Shown here: positions 45,005-53,024 of the stretch, piece after piece
How the letters are laid out: each line of letters opens with the position of its first letter
Numbering within the stretch: the first letter of the stretch is position 1
Source: Candidatus Gastranaerophilales bacterium
GTDB lineage: Bacteria; Cyanobacteriota; Vampirovibrionia; Gastranaerophilales; Gastranaerophilaceae
Assembly (NCBI GenBank): GCA_944323335.1
Contig: CALUSB010000002.1
Span: 17,742 to 81,741, forward strand
Reading direction: 5' to 3'
DNA length: 64,000 nt
Notes under the pieces: model-generated
The model's input: the letters and a program-made list of their open reading frames with translations, nothing else
The model's database searches: none
What the model was told of the DNA's origin: nothing
Translations under genes and position numbers: made by a program

Positions 45005-45804
45005 ACTTTGATTTTTAGTATTTTTGCTATTTTAATCATCCAATACTTAAAGGGTGTAATTTTTGTGTCTGTAATGCCTCTTAAATAGTCAATGCCGCCG
45101 TATCTCCAATGTTTTTTATCAAGCAGCAGACCTTTTATGTTTTTTGTGTATCCCTTAAACTTCCAATTCTCAGGTATTGCATATTGAGGTTGTATAATAA
45201 GCGGATTTTTGTCTAAAAGATATTTGTTTATATGACTTTCATCGTGCCAAGCAGCCATCACTCCGTTTGCAAAATCTTCTTTCATATTATTTTCAAGAGC
45301 ACGGCACATTTGGAGATATTCTTTTGTGCGGCCGCCGTGGACTCCGCCCATAAAGTAATGTTTACCCTCGCCGTATGGAATATAGGCAAGAGACTTTGGA
45401 TTTCTGTCGTACGGGTATTTTTCAGGATTACCCTTTAGCTTGTGATTTAGCCACAGGGTAGCACAAATGTAGCCGTTTTCTTCTTTTGGTATTATTTCAT
45501 GGTCAATTGTGTCAACAAATTTCATATTTGCATTAAAGTGATACAAATAGTCAATATCTTTATAGAGTTCTTCATTGTCTGCAAAAAATGAAAATCTATC
45601 ACAGGTGCTTTCGGGCCATCCTGAAGATTTTGCATATATTTTAACCACATCATTATTATCTTGGTGTTCAATTTTTTCCGCATCGGTAAATACAAAAAAT
45701 TTAAGATTATCATTAGGGAAAAGGTATTTTTTGGCGCTTGTATAAAATTCATCCCAAAAACAAATATATCTGCCTGTTGCTACGTATAAAATCCCTATGT
45801 TCAT
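45001..45804 (-). CDS. Family 6 glycosyltransferase (ABO blood-group-type), NxN variant
   Basis: 267 residues from the ATG at 45804, which has AAAAGGAG upstream; a longer frame to 45837 is less likely. The sequence is GT6: MNIGILYVATGRY, DRFSFF, HFNANMKFVD, GGVHGGRT, MAAWHDESHINKYL, YAIPENW. GT6 enzymes add GalNAc or Gal in alpha-1,3 linkage and include the human ABO enzymes. The metal site is NAN (N91-N93) instead of DxD. Known bacterial members (for example from Bacteroides ovatus) have NxN and work without metal. This product likely adds an alpha-linked Gal/GalNAc to a surface glycan. It is a single-gene unit. Confidence 0.9.
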   Translation of the reverse strand: MNIGILYVATGRYICFWDEFYTSAKKYLFPNDNLKFFVFTDAEKIEHQDNNDVVKIYAKSSGWPESTCDRFSFFADNEELYKDIDYLYHFNANMKFVDTIDHEIIPKEENGYICATLWLNHKLKGNPEKYPYDRNPKSLAYIPYGEGKHYFMGGVHGGRTKEYLQMCRALENNMKEDFANGVMAAWHDESHINKYLLDKNPLIIQPQYAIPENWKFKGYTKNIKGLLLDKKHWRYGGIDYLRGITDTKITPFKYWMIKIAKILKIKV

Positions 45805-45870
45805 ATAATTTACTCCTTTTGCACAATTGTACATCATTAAGATATTTTTGTAAAAATATTTTCTCTTCGG

Positions 45871-45898
45871 TTTAAAAATTCTAAATAAGTGTTATAAT
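45871..45898 (+). promoter_or_regulatory. Putative extended -10 promoter before lipoprotein-BlaI unit
   Basis: TTTAAA (45871-45876) and TGT-TATAAT (-10 at 45893-45898, spacer 16 bp) lie 14 nt before the ATG at 45913. The extended -10 TGn makes it a good candidate. Confidence 0.5.
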
Positions 45899-45912
45899 AG
45901 TAGTAATAGATT

Positions 45913-46254
45913 ATGATGGTTGAAGCTATTAAAAATATTTTATATCGTGTGTTGTCAGCAGCTTTACTACTGTTATTTGTTTTGCCTTTGTACGCTTGTT
46001 CGGATGCTGCAAAAGTTATAAATACTCACGCCATGCCGGGACACAAGGTTTCTGATTTAATGCAAAGAACAAACAGCTCTCAGACAATGAATAAGAAAGA
46101 TTCACCGGTAAGTGTTACAAAATCAGGTGTTTATATATATAAAGACAATTCAACGGTAAACACGACCGGATACAGATTTCAGGTTAAAGATAAAACCGAT
46201 GTCGGGCCAAATGATGTAAGATTTGATGCGGAACATTTCAAAACAAGATATTGA
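45913..46254 (+). CDS. Small lipoprotein, function unknown
   Basis: 113 residues with a lipoprotein signal: hydrophobic core LLLLFVLPLYAC, lipobox LYAC, lipidated Cys29. The mature ~85 residues are polar with no known motif (SGVYIYKDNSTVNTTGYRFQVKD). It is the first gene of lipoprotein-blaI-unknown-tadE, with a promoter just upstream. No clear ribosome site precedes the ATG (two consecutive ATG codons). It could be the target or signal of the BlaI-type regulator that follows. Confidence 0.65.
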   Translation: MMVEAIKNILYRVLSAALLLLFVLPLYACSDAAKVINTHAMPGHKVSDLMQRTNSSQTMNKKDSPVSVTKSGVYIYKDNSTVNTTGYRFQVKDKTDVGPNDVRFDAEHFKTRY

Positions 46255-46302
46255 TTGAGTAATTTTTTTATTTTACCATTTAGACAAAAAAAGGATAATG
46301 AT

Positions 46303-46665
46303 ATGAATTTTAAACATGGGTCATTAGAAAGCATAATATTAAACGCTATGTGGGAGCTTGAGAAGTCAGGCGTATATAAAAACTCCGTAAAAGAAGTTTA
46401 TGAGTTTTTATCAAAAACAGATTCTACAAAGCGCGCTTATACCACTATAAAAACAGTAATGGACAGGTTATTTGAAAAAGAAGTGCTATTAAGGATTAAA
46501 CACGGTAAAAAGTTCTTCTATCGCACCGCTTATTCAAATTCTGATATTATTATCACTTCATTAAAGAAAATTGCAACACAGTACTGCAATGGTGATATGA
46601 CAAAACTGATGCACATTACAAAGTCTATGTGCGAGAAAGATACTCCTGTTGCACTGGTAAAGTAG
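46303..46665 (+). CDS. BlaI/MecI-type transcriptional repressor
   Basis: 120 residues from the ATG at 46303 (ribosome site AAAGGATAA); a TTG start sixteen codons earlier is less likely. The BlaI/MecI winged helix is clear: SLESIILNAMWELEKSG, SVKEVYEFLSKT, KRAYTTIKTVMDRLFEKEVLLR and the wing GKKFFYRTAYS, with a C-terminal helical dimerisation part. Members bind TACA-type dyads. The cognate BlaR1-type sensor protease is absent from the window. Four genes in a row suggest it controls its own unit. Confidence 0.85.
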   Translation: MNFKHGSLESIILNAMWELEKSGVYKNSVKEVYEFLSKTDSTKRAYTTIKTVMDRLFEKEVLLRIKHGKKFFYRTAYSNSDIIITSLKKIATQYCNGDMTKLMHITKSMCEKDTPVALVK

Positions 46666-46668
46666 CCT

Positions 46669-47052
46669 ATGAGCGATAACGGTTCTCCTGCATCATATAT
46701 CAAGGATAGAAAGAAAGTGTCAGAGCTTGTTTTGGCTGTTTTGACAGGCAAAATGACTGTTCTTGAGGCGCTTAAGGAATACCCAAAGAACCTTGCCGAT
46801 CCGACCTTGGGTGCTGTTTTCCACGCGCTTGTCCACTTTGAAGCAGATGAAGATTTAAGAGCTAAGGATTCGCTCTATAGAGATGAGCAGGACAGTTACC
46901 TTGAAGATATAGCAAATATCCTTGCAAAAGGTGAGTCGCTCCCTTTTAATATTATTGATGAATATGATAAGTATCATAAAGAATCTTTAATTTATCCTAA
47001 TATAGACAAAAAAACAGTATTTGACCGTTTAAAGAAAATGATTAATTTATGA
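46669..47052 (+). CDS. Small helical protein, function unknown
   Basis: 127 residues, three bases after the BlaI stop, and its own stop overlaps the TadE-like start by four bases. The chain is mostly helical: SELVLAVLTGKMTVLEALKE, DPTLGAVFHALVHFEADED, and a tail FDRLKKMINL. There is no signal peptide, no membrane span and no recognised family. Position between a repressor and a pilus-like gene suggests a link with that unit only by context. Confidence 0.55.
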   Translation: MSDNGSPASYIKDRKKVSELVLAVLTGKMTVLEALKEYPKNLADPTLGAVFHALVHFEADEDLRAKDSLYRDEQDSYLEDIANILAKGESLPFNIIDEYDKYHKESLIYPNIDKKTVFDRLKKMINL

Positions 47053-47507
47053 AACTAAAAGCGCAAAATGTTATAGAGTTTAGCTTTGTTTTTATAGTTA
47101 TTATGTCTATATTTCTTGCTATTATTGAGCTTACCCTGTATTGGCGTGCTCAATTCAGCGTTACAAATATTGCGAATGAAATAATAGCAAATGTACAAAT
47201 AAAGGCCCAAAACACAAAAGTTGAAAGCGAGATTATATCAGCAGCTCAACAAGCGCTAAAGAAAAGTGCAGGGCTTGTGAACCTTTCTGATACAAATTTT
47301 ATACTAAGCGGTTCAAATGGAAACTATAGTATAAAAAGTTCTTTTACAAAACTTGGTGCGCCCGCGTTAATTGCTCTTGTTAATATTGATAATCTGGATA
47401 CGGGCGATATTAGCGTAGGTGTTGTTTATACATATACCGGTATTTTTCTCTACAGGGAGGGTAAGGCAATTTCATCGGGCAGTGCTCAGGGGATACAGAA
47501 ATATTAA
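47049..47507 (+). CDS. TadE-like pseudopilin
   Basis: 152 residues. The N-terminal segment NVIEFSFVFIVIMSIFLAII is the hydrophobic TadE/TadF-type segment with a Glu at residue 10 near the start of the helix. After the helix comes a beta-rich periplasmic part (VNLSDTNFILSGSNGNYSIK ... VGVVYTYTG). TadE-like proteins are minor pilins of tight-adherence machinery and need a prepilin peptidase. No Tad ATPase or secretin is present here. The gene is coupled to its upstream neighbour (4-nt overlap). Confidence 0.7.
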   Translation: MKLKAQNVIEFSFVFIVIMSIFLAIIELTLYWRAQFSVTNIANEIIANVQIKAQNTKVESEIISAAQQALKKSAGLVNLSDTNFILSGSNGNYSIKSSFTKLGAPALIALVNIDNLDTGDISVGVVYTYTGIFLYREGKAISSGSAQGIQKY

Positions 47508-47546
47508 CAATTTAACTTTTTTAAAAACTTTTGATAATATTTTTGT

Positions 47547-48245
47547 ATGGCAAAAACGATTGATATAATAGTTCCTGTCTACAACGAAGAAAAAACACTT
47601 GAGAATATTTTAAGTGTTCTTGAGCAGGTAGATTTTTGTTCTTTAAAAAAAAGATTAATACTGGTAGACGACTTTTCAACTGATTCTTCAAGAGAGATTT
47701 TGCTCTCTGACAGATGTAAAAATCATCTTGTGCTTTTGCATGAAAAAAACAAAGGCAAGGGTGCTGCAATTGCAACGGCATTATCTAAGTCAGATGCTGA
47801 TATTGTAATAATTCAAGATGCTGATTTAGAATATAATCCAAATGACTATAATAAGCTGCTGCCTTTATTAATTGACTCGGATGAACTTGTTGTATATGGT
47901 TCAAGACTTGCCGATAAAAACTCAAGAGGCTCTTTTTTGTTCTTGAGTTTTATTGCAAACAATTTTTTAACTTTTTTGACAAATATTTTATACGGTACAA
48001 AAATTACCGATATGGAAACATGTTATAAAGCCTTTAAAAAAGAGGCGTTAGACGGAATAAAAATTAAATCGACAAGATTTGAATTTGAGCCTGAAATAAC
48101 GGCTAAAGTATCCAAAAAAGGCATAAAAATAAAAGAAGTGCCTATTTCATATCTTGGAAGAGCTTATAACGATGGCAAAAAGATAACGGCAAAAGACGCT
48201 TTGCATGCAATATTTGCACTTTTTTACTACAGATTTTTTGATTAG
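47547..48245 (+). CDS. Family 2 glycosyltransferase, polyprenyl-phosphate-sugar type
   Basis: 232 residues similar to dolichyl/undecaprenyl-phosphate mannose synthase proteins: IIVPVYNEEKTLENIL, LVDDFSTDSS, NKGKGAAIATALS, IQDADLEYNP (DxD), GSRL, and TDMETCYKAF. It likely transfers a hexose to a lipid carrier at the membrane, without extra C-terminal membrane spans. It precedes rsmH by 14 nt and could share its transcript. Confidence 0.9.
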   Translation: MAKTIDIIVPVYNEEKTLENILSVLEQVDFCSLKKRLILVDDFSTDSSREILLSDRCKNHLVLLHEKNKGKGAAIATALSKSDADIVIIQDADLEYNPNDYNKLLPLLIDSDELVVYGSRLADKNSRGSFLFLSFIANNFLTFLTNILYGTKITDMETCYKAFKKEALDGIKIKSTRFEFEPEITAKVSKKGIKIKEVPISYLGRAYNDGKKITAKDALHAIFALFYYRFFD

Positions 48246-48259
48246 GGTATAATTTTTTT

Positions 48260-49183
48260 ATGGAAAAATTTAACCACTATACAGTCATGCTTAATGAAAC
48301 CGTTAATGCTCTTAATTGTGACGGTTCGGACAAAATTTTTGTCGATGCTACGCTTGGCGGCGGCGGGCATAGTGAGTTAATTTTAAAGAAAATTTCAAAA
48401 AAAGGCAGATTAATATCTTTTGATGTTGATACGGATGCAATTAACGCTTCAAAAGTGCGTTTGAGCTGCTATGACAATCTTACAATAGTTAACGACAGTT
48501 ATGTTAATATCGCAAAAAACCTGAATGATTTAGGAATTGAAAAAATTACGGGCGGTATCATCTTTGACCTTGGTGCTTCATATCATCAACTAACAACTGC
48601 AAGCAGGGGATTTTCTTTTATGAAAGATGCCCCTCTTGATATGCGCTTTGACAAAAGTTCAAATTTTAGCGCATGGGATGTTGTAAATAAATATAAAGAA
48701 AACGAACTTGTGGAAATTTTTTCAAAATACGGTGAAGAACACTTCTCTAAAAGGATAGCGCGTGCTGTTGTGAATTCAAGACCAATTAATACTACTTTAG
48801 AATTGGTTGATGTTATTAAGAAATCCACGCCACATGTAAATTCTAAAATTCACCCCGCAACGCGCGTGTTTCAAGCAATTAGAATTGAAGTAAATAACGA
48901 GTTGTTAAATTTTGAAAATACATTGAAAGAAGTGGTTACATTATTAGACACTGGTGCTATAATAAGTGTGTTGACTTTCCATTCTTTGGAAGATAGGGTG
49001 GCAAAGTCGGTATTGAGGAATTTTTCTCTGAATTGCAGATGTGATAGAAATATCCCTGTCTGTTGTTGCGGAGGAAAGATGTTGGAATTAGTAAACAAAA
49101 AGCCCCTCAGTGCATCAGAAGAAGAAATAAAAGAAAATCCTCCGTCAAGGAGCGCAAAACTTAGAGTTGCAAGAAGAGTTTGA
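48260..49183 (+). CDS. rsmH: 16S rRNA (cytosine(1402)-N(4))-methyltransferase
   Basis: 307 residues, the usual length. Conserved blocks: HYTVMLNETVNAL, VDATLGGGGHS (SAM loop), GGIIFDLGASYHQL, GFSFMKDAPLDMRFD, and the C-terminal LTFHSLEDRVAK, then NPPSRSAKLRVARR. It modifies C1402 in 16S rRNA and opens the rsmH-ftsL-ftsI-murE-murA cluster, the classic start of a dcw cluster. Confidence 0.96.
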   Translation: MEKFNHYTVMLNETVNALNCDGSDKIFVDATLGGGGHSELILKKISKKGRLISFDVDTDAINASKVRLSCYDNLTIVNDSYVNIAKNLNDLGIEKITGGIIFDLGASYHQLTTASRGFSFMKDAPLDMRFDKSSNFSAWDVVNKYKENELVEIFSKYGEEHFSKRIARAVVNSRPINTTLELVDVIKKSTPHVNSKIHPATRVFQAIRIEVNNELLNFENTLKEVVTLLDTGAIISVLTFHSLEDRVAKSVLRNFSLNCRCDRNIPVCCCGGKMLELVNKKPLSASEEEIKENPPSRSAKLRVARRV

Positions 49184-49201
49184 AATTTCAGGAGAGAAAA
49201 C

Positions 49202-49726
49202 TTGAGTTCCCTTTCTTTTAATAGAGATAATAAAAATAATAAAAATAAAAAACGCCCGAACATGCCGCTAAGACGTGTACATAATGCGCAGCATTCTCTG
49301 GAAGGCAGTATCCCTGTATCAAGACAAGGCCAGAGAGTGCAGGGTGATAATCAAATTATAAGCGGATATTTTGTAAAGGAAAAATCATACAAAGAAATGG
49401 CTATAGCCAGGGTAAACAGGGCACTGTGCTCACTACTTGGTTTTCTTGTTATGGTTTGTCTTGTCAGTTACTATTTTGTAACTATGGGCGAAGTTAAGCT
49501 TAATCAAATCAGAAAAGAAACTCTTACTCTGAATTATGAAAACGAAGACTTGCAAAATAAGCTTGATAATCTTCAATCATATTACAATGTTGATATGGCG
49601 GTAGCTAAGTCTAATATGCTGCAGAGAGCAACAAAAGTTGTTGAACTCTCGGCTGCGCAAATTCCAAGTGTTGACTTTGATAAGCAAGAAAATAATCAGA
49701 AAAAAGCTTGGTCTATGGGTTATTAA
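49202..49726 (+). CDS. FtsL-like cell-division protein
   Basis: 174 residues with a TTG start and a ribosome site (AGGAGAG) just upstream. A long basic cytoplasmic part (1-73) precedes one membrane span (about 74-94) and a periplasmic coiled coil (NQIRKETLTLNYENEDLQNK ...), the topology of FtsL. FtsL sequences are poorly conserved, so the call rests on topology and on its place between rsmH and the FtsI-type protein. It would form the FtsQLB complex with the FtsQ at 377. Confidence 0.65.
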   Translation: MSSLSFNRDNKNNKNKKRPNMPLRRVHNAQHSLEGSIPVSRQGQRVQGDNQIISGYFVKEKSYKEMAIARVNRALCSLLGFLVMVCLVSYYFVTMGEVKLNQIRKETLTLNYENEDLQNKLDNLQSYYNVDMAVAKSNMLQRATKVVELSAAQIPSVDFDKQENNQKKAWSMGY

Positions 49727-49732
49727 TGTCAT

Positions 49733-51451
49733 ATGAGCAAAGACAGGTATAAAAAATTTGACAAACGAATCGGTTGTTTGCAGTTTTTCTTCAGTTCTTT
49801 TATAGCTGTTCTTTTGATATATCTGTTTTTAATTCAGGTGTTTGATATCAGACACTATAGAGAGCGCGCCAAAAAGCAACGCTCTTCAAAGCTTTTTGTC
49901 CTAAGGGGTGAAATACTTGATAGAAACGGTTTTAAACTGGCTTCAGACAATACTTCTTTTGACTTGTTTGCTCACCCTATGTATTATGACCATACACCTC
50001 AAGAGCTTGCTGAGATTTTATCTCCTCTGATTAATATTCCCGTATCATCTCTTACCAAGACTCTTTCTTCTTCTGACTCCGTAATTAGGGTTAAAAACGG
50101 ACTTAACAGAAAAGTAGCTGAAGCTATTAAGGCAAAAAGGCTCAGGGAACTTTCTCTTGAAGTAAAAAACAAGAGAGTCTACCCTCAAGGTTCACTGGCC
50201 TCGCACATTCTTGGATATTATAATCCTGATGCTGATGTTGCAGGTGGGATAGAATATGTTGCAAAAGAGTATCTCGAGTATTTTGATAAAAACATTACTT
50301 ACGAAAAAACGCTAAACGGCGATATTATTTATAATTTCAATACAAATCCCGAAGATATTGCAGCTCCGATTAAGGGTAAGACGCTTAATTTAACAATTGA
50401 TTCTGCAGTTCAGCATATTTGTGAAAAATACCTAAATAAAACTGTTCAAAAGACAAAAGCACTAAGAGGCGCGGTTATTGTTCTTGACCCAAAAACCGGT
50501 GAAGTTCTGGCGTTTGCAGCGTATCCGTATTATGACCCGAATAATTATCAGAAATATTCCATGAATGATATGAAAAACTGGGCGATTACGGATGTTTACC
50601 CGCCGGGCTCAACATTTAAAGTTATAACGGTAGCTTGCGCTATGATTAGCGGCAAGGTTAATAAAAACACAAGAATTTTAGACACAGGTAAAATGAAAAT
50701 CGGTTGGTGGGAGATAAAAAACTACGACTATGACAGAAATAAAAACCCCGGGCTGATTGATTTAGTATATCTTTTTGAGCACTCAAGTAACGTAGCAAGT
50801 GCAAAAGTCGCTCAAATGATGACCCCTCAAGAGTTTTATGATACTCTCAAAACATTTAACTTTGGTGAAATAACAGGAATTGACCTCCCTGGGGAATCAT
50901 CAGGTATTTTACCCTCTCCTAAAGGCTGGGATGTGGCTACTCATGGCGCCATGGGTTACGGTTACGGCGCTTCGGTTACTGCAATTCAGATGGCATCGGC
51001 TGTTGCTGCAATTGCAAATAATGGTGTGTGGATAACGCCTCATGTTATAAAATATTCTCCCGAAATTTTACCTCAAAAAGTAATACAAAGACGCGTTATG
51101 AGCGAGCAATCGGCGCGTGATTTAACTTCAATTTTGGTACAATCCATGGAGAACGGTAAAAGTATAGCAAAAATGGATGAGTACTATATAGCCGCAAAAA
51201 CAGGTACATCAAGACGCCCCTTGGATAATGGCGCCGGATATTCAAATAAACTCTATACTTCAATGGTAGGTTTTTTGCCTGCTACTGACCCAAAGGTTCT
51301 TGTATATGTCGTGGTGGACAGCCCGGGCGGTGAGGCTATATGGGGTTCAACGGTCGCAGGGCCTATATTTAAAGATATTACAACTGAGCTTGTTAAAATT
51401 ATGAACTTAAATCCTGATAAGAAAAAAGTTGTTAACAAATCAGGTATTTAA
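49733..51451 (+). CDS. ftsI: FtsI-type transpeptidase (class B penicillin-binding protein)
   Basis: 572 residues. A short cytoplasmic N-terminus and membrane span (about 15-37) are followed by a non-catalytic domain (RGEILDRNG) and the transpeptidase. Active-site motifs: STFK (Ser293, Lys296), SSN (351-353) and KTGTS (489-). It crosslinks septal peptidoglycan and is a beta-lactam target. ATG at 49733 lies six bases after the FtsL-like stop. murE follows within 41 nt. Confidence 0.92.
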   Translation: MSKDRYKKFDKRIGCLQFFFSSFIAVLLIYLFLIQVFDIRHYRERAKKQRSSKLFVLRGEILDRNGFKLASDNTSFDLFAHPMYYDHTPQELAEILSPLINIPVSSLTKTLSSSDSVIRVKNGLNRKVAEAIKAKRLRELSLEVKNKRVYPQGSLASHILGYYNPDADVAGGIEYVAKEYLEYFDKNITYEKTLNGDIIYNFNTNPEDIAAPIKGKTLNLTIDSAVQHICEKYLNKTVQKTKALRGAVIVLDPKTGEVLAFAAYPYYDPNNYQKYSMNDMKNWAITDVYPPGSTFKVITVACAMISGKVNKNTRILDTGKMKIGWWEIKNYDYDRNKNPGLIDLVYLFEHSSNVASAKVAQMMTPQEFYDTLKTFNFGEITGIDLPGESSGILPSPKGWDVATHGAMGYGYGASVTAIQMASAVAAIANNGVWITPHVIKYSPEILPQKVIQRRVMSEQSARDLTSILVQSMENGKSIAKMDEYYIAAKTGTSRRPLDNGAGYSNKLYTSMVGFLPATDPKVLVYVVVDSPGGEAIWGSTVAGPIFKDITTELVKIMNLNPDKKKVVNKSGI

Positions 51452-51492
51452 GAGTAAAATATTTGTACATCACCATATACGGGGAATTAAAC

Positions 51493-52956
51493 ATGGAATT
51501 AAGTAAAATCATAAAAGAGGTAGAACCTGCTGAGGTACTAAATTTTAAAGATGTTGATATACTTGGAATTTCATATAATTCAAACACAATAAATTCTCAT
51601 GAAATTTTTGTTTGTTTAAAAGGCGAGCACGTTGACGGTCATGACTTTGCTCAAAAAGCGTTTGAAAAAGGTGCAGTGGCCCTTATGTGCGAAAGACCCT
51701 TGAATATTGAAATCCCTCAACTCATTGTTAAATCTACTCAGGAAAAAATTGCGGATTTGTCTGCATGTTTTTATCACAATCCCTCTCGCGAACTAAATTT
51801 AATCGGTGTTACCGGTACTAACGGAAAAACAACCGTAACCCACCTTATACAAAAGATATTTGAACAAAATTCAAAAAAATGTGCGCTAATCGGTACACTT
51901 GGTTATAAATTATCTTCTTCAAGCGAATATTTTGAGGCAAAACACACTACTCCTCAGGCTCCGGAGTTGCAGCACACTTTGCAAAAGATTTTAAAATCCG
52001 ACATATTAAATGTAGTAACTGAGGTTAGCTCTCACTCGCTTGAACAGCACAGAGTTCGCAAGTGCAAGTTTTCAGGTGCGGTATTTACAAACCTTACTCA
52101 AGACCACTTAGATTTTCACATCACTATGGATAATTATTTTAACGCCAAGGCAAAATTGTTTGAAAGTCTTGAAGAAGGTGCATATGCAGTAATCAACAAT
52201 GATGACAAATATGCAAAAAGATTTTTAGACAGAGTACCAAAGGGTGTTAAGGTTATTACATACGGTGTAAAAAACAACTCAGACCTTATGGCAAAAGACA
52301 TTGAATTTACATCATCAGGTGTAAGTTTTAATTGTGAATTTGAGGGTCAAAAGATACAAATTAAGCTTATGCTAAACGGTATGTTTAGCGTTTATAATGC
52401 TCTTGCGGCAATTGGCTGTGCTCTTGCAAACAATATTTCTCTTGAAGTATCCAAGGCAGCTTTAGAGGGCACAAGAAGTGTTGCGGGCCGTTTTGAGATA
52501 GTTTGTACAACACCTCTTGTAATAGTTGATTATGCACACACTCCTGACGGGCTTGAAAATATTCTCAGAGCTGCAAGAGAACTGACTCCAAAAGACGGCA
52601 GCCTGATTTGTCTTTTTGGCTGCGGCGGAGACAGAGATGCCACAAAGCGTCCGAAAATGGGTAAAATTGCTCAGTCATTAAGTGATAAGGTTGTTATAAC
52701 TTCAGATAATCCTCGCTCAGAAGACCCTCAGCAGATAATTACAGATATTTTATCGGGCTTAAAATTGATTAATCCTAAGACTGTTTTTGTAGAGCCCGAC
52801 AGAGCTGCAGCTATTGAAATGCTAAAAACCATAGCAACTGATAAAGATGTTGTAATTGTTGCAGGCAAGGGGCATGAAGATTATCAAATTTTAAAAGACA
52901 GAACAATTCATTTTGACGATAGAGAAGAAGTTGCCCGCGTTTTTGGCGTAGAATAG
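51493..52956 (+). CDS. murE: UDP-MurNAc-L-Ala-D-Glu:meso-DAP ligase
   Basis: 487 residues from the ATG at 51493 (GGGG nine bases upstream); a TTG ten codons earlier is unlikely. Cytoplasmic Mur ligase that adds the third residue of the stem peptide. The ATP loop VTGTNGKTT, EVSSHSLEQHR, FTNLTQDHLDFH, VDYAHTPDGLE, GCGGDRDATKRP and the DNPR motif are present. DNPR is the meso-diaminopimelate signature, so a Gram-negative-type peptide is expected. Confidence 0.95.
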   Translation: MELSKIIKEVEPAEVLNFKDVDILGISYNSNTINSHEIFVCLKGEHVDGHDFAQKAFEKGAVALMCERPLNIEIPQLIVKSTQEKIADLSACFYHNPSRELNLIGVTGTNGKTTVTHLIQKIFEQNSKKCALIGTLGYKLSSSSEYFEAKHTTPQAPELQHTLQKILKSDILNVVTEVSSHSLEQHRVRKCKFSGAVFTNLTQDHLDFHITMDNYFNAKAKLFESLEEGAYAVINNDDKYAKRFLDRVPKGVKVITYGVKNNSDLMAKDIEFTSSGVSFNCEFEGQKIQIKLMLNGMFSVYNALAAIGCALANNISLEVSKAALEGTRSVAGRFEIVCTTPLVIVDYAHTPDGLENILRAARELTPKDGSLICLFGCGGDRDATKRPKMGKIAQSLSDKVVITSDNPRSEDPQQIITDILSGLKLINPKTVFVEPDRAAAIEMLKTIATDKDVVIVAGKGHEDYQILKDRTIHFDDREEVARVFGVE

Positions 52957-53024
52957 TCAAAAATGTTAAGAGTATTTTCAAACTTTTATTCTTGTATTAG
53001 AATATAAGTTGAAATGGAGGCATC

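Noticed and set aside
48248..48253. TATAAT as a promoter for rsmH
   Set aside because: It lies six bases before the start codon and has no -35 partner, so it would be inside the ribosome-binding region.
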